DNA of 64,000 nt, taken from Amycolatopsis sp. DSM 110486 (GTDB taxonomy: Bacteria; Actinomycetota; Actinomycetes; Mycobacteriales; Pseudonocardiaceae). Under the pieces are notes generated by a model. It was not told the origin of the DNA. It did not search any database and saw only the letters and a list, made by a program, of their open reading frames with translations. Numbering within the stretch: position 1 is the first letter of the stretch; the number at the start of each line of letters is the position of its first letter. Position numbers and translations under genes: made by a program. Shown one piece after another: positions 46,501-55,800 of this stretch. Where the stretch lies: NCBI RefSeq assembly GCF_019468465.1, contig NZ_CP080519.1, positions 6,937,001 to 7,001,000 of the forward strand. Direction: 5' to 3'.

Positions 46501-49500
46501 GTGCGCACGGTGTCCGCGACGTCGGCCGAGGACCTGGCGGCCCGGCTTTCCGGGGCGTTGGACGGTTTCACCCCGGCCGGTGTGCTGTCGTTGCTCGGCC
46601 TGGCCGAGGGCGCGGATCCCGAATTCCCGGCGCTGTCTTCGGGCCTGAGCACCACGGTGTCGCTCTTCGGGACACTGGCCGGTGTCGACGCTCCACTGTG
46701 GATTCTCACGCGGTCGGCCGTGGCCGTCGGCCGGACCGACGAGGTCGTCTCCCCGGCGCAGCGACAGCTGTGGGGTCTGGGCCAGGTCGCGGGGCTGGAG
46801 CTGCCGCGGTCCTGGGGTGGGCTGGTCGATCTCCCGGCGGATCCGGACGAGCGGGTGCTGGACCGGCTGGCCGGGGTCCTCACCGCGACCGGCGGCGAGG
46901 ACCAGGTCGCGATCCGCGCCGCCGGGGTGTTCGGCCGCCGGCTGGTCCGGGCAGCGGGCGGGCCGGGGCGCGGGCGGGGCGGCTGGCGGCCGCGGGGCAC
47001 GGTGCTGGTGACCGGTGGCACGGGCGGCCTCGGTGCGCAGGTGGCCCGCTGGCTCGTCGCCAACGGCGCGGAGCGGCTGGTGCTCGCGAGCCGGCGCGGA
47101 CCGGCGGCCGCCGGGGCCGGCGAACTGCGTGCGGAGCTGTCCGCGGCGGGCGCCGAGGTCGTGATCGAGGCGTGCGACGTGGCCGACCGCGAAGCTGTCA
47201 CGGCGTTGCTGGCCCGAGTGCCGGACGAGCAGCCGTTGCGCGCGGTCGTGCACGCGGCCGGAATTGCCGAGTACCGAGATCTGCTGAGCAGCTCGGCGGC
47301 CGATTTCGCCGTGGCCGCGGGGGCCAAGGCGGCGGGCGCCCGGCACCTGCACGACCTGACCGCGCAGCTCGACCTCGACGCGTTCGTGCTGTTCTCCTCG
47401 GGCGCGGCCGCCTGGGGAGGTGCCGGTCAGGCCGCGTACGCGAGCGCGAACGCCTACCTCGACGGCCTTGCCGAGCACCGACGAGCACGAGGACTCACGG
47501 CCACCTCGATCGCCTGGGGCCCTTGGCGGGCCGGAGGGATGGCCGCCGACGTGGACGACGAGGCGCTGCTGCGACGTGGCCTGCGCGCCATGGACCCGGA
47601 GCCGGCGCTCGCCGCGCTCGGCGAGGCGGTCGGGTCCGGAGCGGCGACTTGCACGATCGCGGCGATCGACTGGGCGCGGTTCACCCCCGCGTACACGATG
47701 GCGCGGCGCCGTCCACTGATCGAGGGCGTGCCCGAGGTCGTGGGAATCCTGAGTGCGGAGGAGGAGCCGGCCGGCACCGAGGCCGGCGACGAGCTGCGGA
47801 CCCGCCTCGCGGCGATGGCGGAGGCCGAGCAGCGGATGAGCCTGCTCGAGCTGGTCCGCCGCGCGGCCGCGGAGGTGCTGGGCCTGCCCGGGCCTACCTC
47901 GATCGGGGCCGGCACCGCGTTCGGCAGTCAGGGGTTCGACTCGCTGACCGCCATGGAGCTGCGGACCCGCCTCGGTACCGCGACCGGCCTGACCCTGCCC
48001 GCGGCGCTCGTGTTCGATTTTCCGACGCCTGCGGAGCTGGCCGACGCGCTGCGCGAGCGGCTGCTGGGCGTCACCACCGCACGGGAAGCGGCCGTGGCCC
48101 GGGCCGTCGCCGACGAGCCGGTGGCAGTGGTCGGGATGGGGTGCCGGCTGCCAGGCGGGGTGAGCTCGCCGGAGGATCTGTGGCGGCTGGTGTCGGACGG
48201 GGTCGACGCTGTGTCGGGGTTTCCGGCTGACCGCGGCTGGGAGGCGTGGCCTGGTTCTGCCGGTGGCCGTGGCGGGTTTCTTGCCGAGGTGGGTGGGTTC
48301 GACGCGGGGTTTTTCGGGGTGTCGCCGCGGGAGGCGTTGGCGATGGATCCGCAGCAGCGGTTGTTGTTGGAGGTGTCGTGGGAGGCGGTGGAGCGGGCGG
48401 GGATCGATCCGTTGTCGTTGCACGGCAGCCGCACCGGCGTCTACGTCGGCGGGACGGTGCAGGAGTACTCGACCGTCCTGGTGAACTCCGCCGAATCCGA
48501 CTCCGGCTACGTGCTGACCGGTGCCGCCGGGAGTGTCCTTTCCGGACGGTTGTCGTACTTCCTCGGCCTGCAGGGCCCGGCGGTCTCGGTGGACACGGCG
48601 TGTTCGTCGTCGTTGGTCGGGCTGCACCTGGCGGCGCAGGCGTTGCGCGGCGGTGAGTGCGACCTGGCTCTGGCCGGTGGGGTCGCCGTGATGTCGACGC
48701 CGGGCAACTTCGTCGAGTTCTCGCGGCAGGGCGGGCTGGCCGCGGACGGCCGGTGCAAGGCGTTCTCCTCCGCCGCCGACGGGACCGGCTGGGCGGAAGG
48801 CGTCGGTGTGCTCGTTCTGGAGCGGCTGTCGGATGCGCGTCGCAATGGGCATCGGGTGCTGGCGGTGGTGCGGGGTTCGGCGGTGAACCAGGATGGTGCG
48901 TCCAATGGTCTGACGGCACCGAACGGTCCTTCGCAGGAGCGGGTGATCCGGGACGCGCTGGCCGCTGCCGGCCTTGAACCGTCCGAAGTGGACGCGGTCG
49001 AAGGGCACGGGACCGGCACGAAACTCGGGGACCCGATCGAGGTCGAGGCGCTGCTGGCGACCTACGGGCGCGACCGGCTCGGTGGTGAGCCGCTGTGGCT
49101 GGGTTCGCTCAAGTCGAACCTCGGCCACACGCAGGCCGCCGCGGGCGTGGCGGGAGTGATCAAGGCCGTGGCGGCGCTGCGGCACGGAAGGTTGCCGGCG
49201 ACGCTGCACGTCGACGCGCCGTCGGGAGAGGTGGACTGGTCGTCGGGCGCGGTGGAATTGCTCACGGAGGCCCGAGAGTGGCCGGCGACGGGCCGCCCCC
49301 GGCGGGTGGGGGTGTCGTCGTTCGGCATGAGCGGGACGAACGCGCACGTGGTGCTGGAGCAGGCTCTTGAGGAAGAGCCGGTGGTTTCCGAGCCGTCGGA
49401 CGGTGTGGTGCTGGTGCCGTTGTCGGGGGTGACGGACGCGGCGCTGGCCGGTCAGGCCGGGCGGCTGTCCGCGCATCTGGCTTCACATCCGGATGTTTCG

Positions 49501-52500
49501 GAGGTGGCGGTCGCGCACACGCTCTCGGTGGGGCGGTCGCGGTTCGAGCATCGTGCGGTGGTGATCGGTGACCGGACGTCGATGCCGGCGGGATTGTCCG
49601 CGGTGGCCGAGGGCGCCGAGTCTCCGGATGTGGTGCGCGGGACGGTGTCGGGTTCCGGTGGTGTGGCCGGGATTTTCGCTGGGCAGGGCGGCCAGTGGGT
49701 CGGCATGGGCCGGGCGCTGTGGGAAGCGTCGCCGGTGTTCGCGGAGTCGATGGCCGCCTGTGAACGGGCTCTTGCTCCGTGGGTCGACTGGTCGTTGTCC
49801 GACGTGCTGGACGATCCGGTGGCGATGGGCCGGGTCTCGGTGGTGCAGCCCGTGTCATGGGCGGTGGCGACCTCGCTCGCGGCGCTGTGGGCGGACGTGG
49901 GTGTGGTTCCGGCCGTGGTGGTGGGCCATTCGCAAGGGGAGATCGCGGCCGCGTGTGTTGCCGGGGCGCTGAGCCTCGACGACGCGGCACGGGTCGTCGC
50001 GGTGCGATCGGGCTTGATCGAACGGTCCTTGTCCGGGCTGGGCACGATGGGGTCGATCGCGTGGCCGGCCGAGCGGGTCGAGGAAGCGATCAGCACGTTG
50101 GGCCTGGCCGGTGTCGGCGTTGCCGCGGTGAACAGCCCGGCCGCGGTGATCGTGTCCGGGCCGGTCGGCGAACTCGAAACCTTGGTCGCGCACTGCGCGG
50201 CCAAAGGCGCGCGGGCGCGTCGGATTCCGGTGGACTACGCCTCGCACTCGGCCCAGGTCGACACGATCGCCGACGAACTGCGTACCGCGCTGAAGGGAAT
50301 CACCCCGCAGACCTCGGTCATCCCGATGGTCTCCAGTGTCACCGGGCAACGCATCGACACGACCACCCTCGACGCGGACTACTGGGTGCAGAACTTGCGC
50401 TCCACCGTGCGGTTCGCCGACGCGATCACCGCCGTCGCCGAGAGTGGGTTCAGCCGGTTCCTCGAGATCAGCGCCCACCCCGTGCTGAGCGCTGCCGTCG
50501 AAGACACCACGTACGAGTCCGGGGCACCGGCCACCGTGCTCACCACCCTCACCCGCGACAACGGCGACCACCGCCAGTGGCTCACCGCCGTGGCCACGGC
50601 CTACGTCAAGGGGATCGACCTCACGTTGCCCCAACCGACGCCTCGGCCGGCGTACCTGCTCGAACTGCCGACGTATCCGTTCCAGCACCAGCACTTCTGG
50701 CTCACCCCGCGGACCACGGCCGCGGGCGGCGCGGCGGACGACGCGTTCTGGTCCGCGGTGGAGAAGCACGACGTGCCCGCGTTCGCGGAAGTCCTCGGCG
50801 GCGACCCGCCGGCGGAGTTCTGGGGGCAGGCCTTGCCGGTGCTGGCGCAGTGGCACGAAGGGCGCCGGCGCAGCGAGCGCCTCGACGCGTGGCGCTACCG
50901 CCTCACCTGGAAACGGCAGACCGGAGACCGACCGGCGAGGCCGTCGGGAACCTGGCTCGTCGTCGCTCCGGCCGCCGAGCAGAGCACGGTCGACGCACTG
51001 CTCGCCGAAGGCCTCGACGGCTTCGTCGTGCCGGCCGAGGCCGAGGCGACCCGGGAGCGGATTGCCGAGGACATCACGGACGCCCTGGCGCGGCACGGGA
51101 ACCAGGCCGGCGACCTGACCGGTGTCCTCTGCCTGACGCCGCTGGACGAACGTCCGCTGACCCGGCACCCCGTGGTCCCCGCCGGTCTCGCCGGCACCGT
51201 CGCGGTGACGCAGGCGTTGGGGGCGCTGGAGATCGAGGTGCCGGTGTGGCTGTTCACCCGGGGCGCGGTCGCGGTCGACGACGCCGAGCCGGTGTCGGCC
51301 GGCCAGCGCGAGAGCTGGGGCCTCGGGCAGGTGCACGGGCTCGAGAACCCCCGGTCCTGGGGCGGCCTGGTGGATCTCCCGGCCGCGCCGGACGAGCACA
51401 CCGCCCGTCGGGTGCTGGGCGTGCTCACCTCCGGTGAGGACCAGGTCGCGGTGCGAGCATCGGGCGTGTGGGCGCGCCGGCTCGTGCGCGGCGCGGGCGG
51501 CCCCGGGACGTGGACCCCGCGAGGGACGGTGCTGGTCACCGGCGGGACCGGTGGCGTGGGCTCGCACCTCACCCGCTGGCTCGTCGCGAACGGCGCCGAC
51601 CGGGTAGTGCTGGTGTCGCGCCGCGGTGCCGACGCCGTGAGCGAGCCGGATTCGGTGGGTTCCGTGGTTTCGGTGGTCCGCTGTGACGTGGCCGATCGGG
51701 ATGCGCTGGCGGAAGTTGTGGCCGGCCTTTCGGATGAGCTCACCGCCGTTGTCCATGCCGCCGGTGTCGCCAGCTACGGGCCCACTGCCGGCCTCACCCC
51801 GGACGATCTCGCCGAGGCGACGCTCGGGAAGGTCGCGGGCGCGCGGAACCTCGACGAGCTGACCGCGGATCTCGACCTCGACGCCTTCGTGCTCTTCTCG
51901 TCGGGCTCGGCGGTATGGGGCAGCGCGGGCAACGGCGCCTACGCCGCCGGCAACGCGTTCCTGGACGGGCTGGCGGAGCAGCGGCGGGCCCGCGGTCTGC
52001 CGGCCACGGCGATCGCCTGGGGCGCGTGGGGATCCGGCGGCATGCTGCAGGACAACGAAGGCGCGGCCGAGGCACTGACGCGGCTGGGCCTGCGGATGAT
52101 GGACCCCGAGCTGGCCGTGGCGGCGATGGCCGAGGCCGTGGCCAGCGGTGAGACGGCGTTGACGGTGTCCGATATGGACTGGGCCCGGTTCACCCCGGCT
52201 TACACGATGGCGCGGCGCCGTCCGCTGATCGAGGACATCCCCGAGGTCGCCGCCGTGCTGAGGGAGCAGGCCGAGACCACAGCGGACACCTCGACCGGAG
52301 ACGAGCTGCGCGAGCGCCTCGCCGGTCTGCTGGAGGCCGAGCGTCACGCGGTGCTGCTCGGCCTCGTCCGCAAGCATCTCGCCGCGGTGCTGCGATACGA
52401 CTCGCCGGACGCCATCGCCGACGACCGGGCACTGGCGGAGCTCGGGTTCGACTCGCTCACGGCGGTCGAACTGCGCACGCGCCTGGGTGCCGAGACCGGG

Positions 52501-52809
52501 CTCGTCCTGCCGGCCACGCTCGTGTTCGACCACCCGACACCCGCGGCGTTGGCGCGGTTCGTGCTCGCGCGACTCGTGCCGGCCGAGCAGTCGCTCACCG
52601 ACTTCGTGGACGTCGCCCGCGAGCTCAACCGGATCGCCGGCGCGCTGCCGGGCCTCGGCGCGGCGCGGGACGACGTCGCCCGGCGGCTGCGGGAGCTCCT
52701 GGCCGCGCTCGACGGCCCCGGCGAGGACCCGGACGCCGACGTCGACCTCGACACCGCGTCCGACGACGAGATCTTCGACTTCATCGATCACGACCTGGGT
52801 GTGTCCTGA
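43450..52809 (+). CDS. PKS-D: modular type I PKS, two extension modules
   Basis: About 3,119 residues from the ATG at 43450 (an ATG at 43405 is the longer alternative). It opens with MSTSATEVVDALRASL..., a docking head resembling that of PikAIV. Domains: KS-AT-KR-ACP / KS-AT-KR-ACP / tail ending DDEIFDFIDHDLGVS. All catalytic residues checked (KS Cys, AT Ser, KR Tyr, ACP Ser) are present. The tail fits the head of PKS-E, 42 bp downstream. The position before the TE protein corresponds to OlmA6 of oligomycin, but M9 here loads malonyl and M10 keeps an active KR. M10 contains a 209-bp block identical to M2. Confidence 0.96.
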   Translation: MSTSATEVVDALRASLVENERLRRQNQRLASAAAEPVAIVGIACRFPGGVHGPEELWRLVADGRDAMTAFPADRGWDGFDVPTAREAAFLTEAGEFDAPFFGISPREALTMDPQQRLLLEAAWEAVEHAGVDPVSLRGSRAGVFVGGASQEYGALLAESGQAPGYALTGVPGSVMSGRIAYCLGLEGPAVTVDTACSSSLVALHLATRSLRSGECDLALAGGVLVMSTPAIFAEFAGQGGSAGNGRCKPFADAADGTGWGEGVGLLAVMRLSDARRRGLRVLATVRGTAVNSDGASNGLTAPSGPSQQRVIRAALADAGLSLSDVDAVEAHGTGTRLGDPIEAHALLATYGQDRSGDRPLWIGSIKSNIGHTQYAAGVAGVIKMVMALRHRVLPRTLHVDRPTSQVDWTAGAVELLGENRPWPDPGRVRRAGVSSFGISGTNAHVVLEQAEPFEPTEPSAAEPAQIPLPPVLVSARGSDALGEQAAQLATWLSRTPDADPGDVARAMAAGRASLEERAAVVAGDRAGVLAGLRALAGGEVVPGVVRDRVREGRLAFSFAGQGAQRPGMARSLYEAFPVFAAAFDEICAAFAPGLDRPLADVVFAVEGTDAAAALGTTTYTQPALFAVEVALYRLLESWGVRPDVVLGHSIGELAAAHVAGLWTLADACAVVLARARLMGELPAGGAMVAVGLPEEQVRAVLAEHGDQVGVAAVNGPASVVVSGVEPAVLEVAAQFAAQGARTRRLAVSHAFHSPLMAPMLDAFRAVLERVTFGVPQLPAVSGLTGALVTAEQWRDPGYWVRHVRETVRFADGVGTLVDRGVATILELGPGSAGTAMAEECLAFRETEPDAVVCAAGMRGDRGEVDALYAAVTRAYVRGAALDREAFTGGRPRSAVELPTYAFRHRRYWLDGEPGSRTPNPPADAEFWAAVEQAEPVRFADLLGSDAAVWEPVLPALARWHRDRDRHALLGSWRYRTDWSPVPVASARALGDWLVMLPEGEDEFAARVTGALREHGATVRTVSATSAEDLAARLSGALDGFTPAGVLSLLGLAEGADPEFPALSSGLSTTVSLFGTLAGVDAPLWILTRSAVAVGRTDEVVSPAQRQLWGLGQVAGLELPRSWGGLVDLPADPDERVLDRLAGVLTATGGEDQVAIRAAGVFGRRLVRAAGGPGRGRGGWRPRGTVLVTGGTGGLGAQVARWLVANGAERLVLASRRGPAAAGAGELRAELSAAGAEVVIEACDVADREAVTALLARVPDEQPLRAVVHAAGIAEYRDLLSSSAADFAVAAGAKAAGARHLHDLTAQLDLDAFVLFSSGAAAWGGAGQAAYASANAYLDGLAEHRRARGLTATSIAWGPWRAGGMAADVDDEALLRRGLRAMDPEPALAALGEAVGSGAATCTIAAIDWARFTPAYTMARRRPLIEGVPEVVGILSAEEEPAGTEAGDELRTRLAAMAEAEQRMSLLELVRRAAAEVLGLPGPTSIGAGTAFGSQGFDSLTAMELRTRLGTATGLTLPAALVFDFPTPAELADALRERLLGVTTAREAAVARAVADEPVAVVGMGCRLPGGVSSPEDLWRLVSDGVDAVSGFPADRGWEAWPGSAGGRGGFLAEVGGFDAGFFGVSPREALAMDPQQRLLLEVSWEAVERAGIDPLSLHGSRTGVYVGGTVQEYSTVLVNSAESDSGYVLTGAAGSVLSGRLSYFLGLQGPAVSVDTACSSSLVGLHLAAQALRGGECDLALAGGVAVMSTPGNFVEFSRQGGLAADGRCKAFSSAADGTGWAEGVGVLVLERLSDARRNGHRVLAVVRGSAVNQDGASNGLTAPNGPSQERVIRDALAAAGLEPSEVDAVEGHGTGTKLGDPIEVEALLATYGRDRLGGEPLWLGSLKSNLGHTQAAAGVAGVIKAVAALRHGRLPATLHVDAPSGEVDWSSGAVELLTEAREWPATGRPRRVGVSSFGMSGTNAHVVLEQALEEEPVVSEPSDGVVLVPLSGVTDAALAGQAGRLSAHLASHPDVSEVAVAHTLSVGRSRFEHRAVVIGDRTSMPAGLSAVAEGAESPDVVRGTVSGSGGVAGIFAGQGGQWVGMGRALWEASPVFAESMAACERALAPWVDWSLSDVLDDPVAMGRVSVVQPVSWAVATSLAALWADVGVVPAVVVGHSQGEIAAACVAGALSLDDAARVVAVRSGLIERSLSGLGTMGSIAWPAERVEEAISTLGLAGVGVAAVNSPAAVIVSGPVGELETLVAHCAAKGARARRIPVDYASHSAQVDTIADELRTALKGITPQTSVIPMVSSVTGQRIDTTTLDADYWVQNLRSTVRFADAITAVAESGFSRFLEISAHPVLSAAVEDTTYESGAPATVLTTLTRDNGDHRQWLTAVATAYVKGIDLTLPQPTPRPAYLLELPTYPFQHQHFWLTPRTTAAGGAADDAFWSAVEKHDVPAFAEVLGGDPPAEFWGQALPVLAQWHEGRRRSERLDAWRYRLTWKRQTGDRPARPSGTWLVVAPAAEQSTVDALLAEGLDGFVVPAEAEATRERIAEDITDALARHGNQAGDLTGVLCLTPLDERPLTRHPVVPAGLAGTVAVTQALGALEIEVPVWLFTRGAVAVDDAEPVSAGQRESWGLGQVHGLENPRSWGGLVDLPAAPDEHTARRVLGVLTSGEDQVAVRASGVWARRLVRGAGGPGTWTPRGTVLVTGGTGGVGSHLTRWLVANGADRVVLVSRRGADAVSEPDSVGSVVSVVRCDVADRDALAEVVAGLSDELTAVVHAAGVASYGPTAGLTPDDLAEATLGKVAGARNLDELTADLDLDAFVLFSSGSAVWGSAGNGAYAAGNAFLDGLAEQRRARGLPATAIAWGAWGSGGMLQDNEGAAEALTRLGLRMMDPELAVAAMAEAVASGETALTVSDMDWARFTPAYTMARRRPLIEDIPEVAAVLREQAETTADTSTGDELRERLAGLLEAERHAVLLGLVRKHLAAVLRYDSPDAIADDRALAELGFDSLTAVELRTRLGAETGLVLPATLVFDHPTPAALARFVLARLVPAEQSLTDFVDVARELNRIAGALPGLGAARDDVARRLRELLAALDGPGEDPDADVDLDTASDDEIFDFIDHDLGVS
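43552..48114 (+). other. Module 9: KS-AT(malonyl)-KR(A1)-ACP
   Basis: KS Cys codon 44035; [17 protein letters not shown] has GHSIG at 45388-45402 and HAFH at 45694-45705: malonyl. KR has TGGTGGLG near 47015, Trp codon 47413, Gln codon 47428 and Tyr codon 47437 in AWGGAGQAAY, the A1 fingerprint. ACP QGFDSL, Ser codon 47941. Predicted outcome: L-configured beta-hydroxyl with no branch. Confidence 0.9.
48115..52590 (+). other. Module 10: KS-AT(methylmalonyl)-KR(A-type)-ACP
   Basis: KS Cys codon 48601; EGHGTGT replaces EAHGTGT. AT has GHSQG at 49924-49938 and YASH at 50236-50247: methylmalonyl. KR has TGGTGGVG near 51540, no LDD, Trp codon 51916 and Tyr codon 51940 in VWGSAGNGAY; Asn stands at the A1/A2 position. 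ACP LGFDSL, Ser codon 52453. Predicted outcome: alpha-methyl, beta-hydroxyl. The AT is a more diverged relative of the near-identical ATs of M2 and M11. Confidence 0.9.
48238..48446 (+). repeat. Identical KS block, copy 2 (module 10)
   Basis: Partner of 6714-6922. Just downstream the two KS sequences diverge (GTVQEYSTVL against TNGQDYSRLL) and then become similar again, a mosaic pattern. Confidence 0.93.
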
Positions 52810-52843
52810 CCCGTCCCCGCTTACGCGACCATCACCCCGGAAT

Positions 52844-52848
52844 GAGGA
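52844..52848 (+). promoter_or_regulatory. Ribosome binding site of PKS-E (GAGGA)
   Basis: GAGGAAG precedes the ATG at 52852 with only 3 nt after GAGGA, a short spacing. No other in-frame start with the docking head downstream looks better. Confidence 0.5.
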
Positions 52849-52851
52849 AGC

Positions 52852-55800
52852 ATGACCGAGGACAAGCTGCGCACCTACCTCAAGCGCGTGACGACCGACC
52901 TGCAGCAGACGCGTCAGCGGCTGAAGGAGAGCCAGGAGCGGCAGCGCGAGCCGATCGCCGTGGTCGGTATGGCCTGCCGGCTGCCGGGCGGGGCCGACAC
53001 GCCTGAGCAGCTGTGGCAGCTGGTCGTCGACGAGGTGGACGCGGTCGGCCCGTTCCCGACCGACCGCGGCTGGGACCTGGCCGCGCTGTACGACGCCGAC
53101 CCGGACCGGTCGGGCACCACGTACACGACGCAGGGCGCGTTCCTGCGCGGCGCGGGCAACTTCGACCCGTCGGTGTTCGGCATTTCGCCGCGCGAGGCCT
53201 CGATGATGGATCCGCAGCAGCGGTTGCTGCTCGAGATCTCGTGGGAAGCGGTGGAGCGGGCGGGGATCGCGCCGTTGTCGTTGCGGGGCAGCCGGACCGG
53301 GGTGTTCGTCGGCGGCGCGGCGCTCGAACACACCGCGGCGCTGATGGGCGTGCCGGGCGGGGAGGCGTACGCGCTGACCGGCGGCACGGGCAGCGTGATG
53401 TCCGGCCGCATCGCCTACGTCCTCGGGCTCGAGGGACCGGCCGTGTCGGTCGACACGGCCTGCTCTTCGTCGCTCGTCGCGATGCACACGGCCATCCAGT
53501 CCCTGCGGCAGAACGACTGCTCGCTCGCCCTGGCGGGTGGGGCCGCGATTCTCGCCACCCCGTCGGGATTCGTGGCGTTCGCGCGTCAGCGCGGGCTGGC
53601 GGTCGACGGCCGGTGCAAGGCGTTTTCCGACGCGGCCGACGGGATCGGCTGGGGCGAGGGTGCCGCGGTCGTGCTGCTGGAGCGGCTGTCGGATGCGCGT
53701 CGCAACGGGCATCGGGTGCTGGCGGTGGTGCGGGGTTCGGCGGTGAACCAGGATGGTGCGTCCAACGGGCTCACGGCACCGAATGGTCCTTCGCAGGAAC
53801 GGGTGATCCGCGACGCGCTGGCGAGTGCCGGGCTTTCGGCGGCCGAGGTGGACGCCGTCGAGGCCCACGGGACGGGCACGAAGCTGGGCGATCCGATCGA
53901 GGCGCAGGCGTTGCTGGCGACGTACGGGCAGGACCGGCTCGGGGGCGAGCCGCTGTGGCTGGGTTCGGTGAAGTCGAACATCGGCCACACGCAGGCCGTT
54001 TCCGGTGTGGCCGGCGTGATCAAGATGGTCGAGTCGTTGCGGCATGGGGTGCTGCCGGCGACGTTGCACGTCGGGGAGCGGTCGGCGGAGGTCGACTGGT
54101 CCGCGGGCGCGGTGGAACTGCTGACCAAGGCGCGGGAGTGGCCGGAAACGGATCGGCCGCGGCGGGCGGCGGTGTCGTCGTTCGGGATGAGCGGCACGAA
54201 CGCGCACGTCGTGCTGGAGCAGACACCCGAGGAGGAGCCGGCCGAGGCGGGCGCCGGTTCCGGCGGGCCGGCGTCGTGGGTGGTGTCCGCTGGGTCGGAA
54301 GCCGCCTTGCGGGAGCAGGCCCGGCGGCTGGACACGGTGGCGTCGGAGTCGGCGTGGCAGGCCGGTGACCTCGGGTGGGCGCTGGCGGCGGGGCGGTCGC
54401 GGTTCGAGCATCGCGCGGTGGTGATCGGTGGCGACCGTGCGGCGCTGGTGGCGGGTGTGCGTGCGGTGGCCGAGGGTGTCGAGTCTCCGGATGTGGTGCG
54501 GGGGTTGGTGTCGGGTTCCGGTGGTGTGGCTGGTGTTTTTGCTGGTCAGGGTGGTCAGTGGGTTGGCATGGGTCGGGCGTTGTGGGAAGCGTCTGCGGTG
54601 TTTGCGGAGTCGATGGTTGCGTGTGAGCGGGCTCTGTCGCCGTGGGTTGACTGGTCGTTGTCCGAGGTGCTCGATGATCCGGTGGCGATGGACCGGGTGT
54701 CGGTGGTGCAGCCGGTGTCGTGGGCGGTTGCGGTGTCGTTGGCGGCTTTGTGGGCTGAGGCTGGTGTTGTTCCGGCTGTGGTGGTTGGGCATTCGCAGGG
54801 TGAGATCGCGGCTGCGTGTGTTGCTGGTGCGTTGAGTTTGGAGGACGGGGCGCGGGTTGTGGCGGTGCGGTCGGCGTTGATCGAACGTTCGCTTTCGGGC
54901 TTGGGGGCGATGGGGTCGATTGCCTGGCCGGCGGAGCGCGTCGAGGAGGCGATCACGACGCTGGAGTTGACCGGTGTCGGTGTGGCGGCGGTGAACAGTC
55001 CGGGTGCGGTGATCGTGTCGGGCACGATCGGCGACGTCGAAACGCTGGTTGGGCATTGCGCGAATGAGGGTGCGCGGGCGCGTCGGATTCCGGTGGACTA
55101 TGCCTCGCACTCGGCGCAGGTCGACACGATCGCCGGCGAGCTGCGTGCTGCGCTCGGCGAAATCTCGCCGCAGGCTTCCGCTGTTCCCATGGTTTCCACT
55201 GTTACCGGGCAACGTGTCGATACCACGACGCTGGACGCGGACTACTGGGTTCGGAATCTGCGTTCGACGGTGCGGTTCGCCGACGCGATCACCGCGGTTG
55301 CCGAGAGCGGGTTCAGCCGGTTCCTCGAAATCAGTGCCCATCCCGTTCTCACGACCGCTGTCGACGAGATCACCGGTGGCACTGTCCTGCACACGTTGAC
55401 CCGTAACGGCGGCACTTACCGGCAGTGGCTCACTGCCCTCGCGACCGCGCACGTCACCGGAATCGACGTCACCCTCCCGCAACCCACCCCCCGTCCCACC
55501 TACCTGGCCGACCTGCCGACGTATCCCTTCCAGCACCAGCACTTCTGGCTCACCCCGGAGGCTTCGCCCGAGCGGACACCGGCCGACGACACGTTCTGGT
55601 CCATTGTGGAGCAACGGGACGCCTCGGTGATCGCGCAGGCGGTGGGCGGCGGCGTCCCGGCCGAGTTCTGGGAACAGGCACTGCCAGCGCTGAACCGGTG
55701 GCGCGATCGGGACCGTCGCCGCCACACCCTCGACGACTGGCGCTACCGGGTGACCTGGGCGGCCGCGTCCGCGCCGCCCGCGCACCTGGCCGGCATCTGG

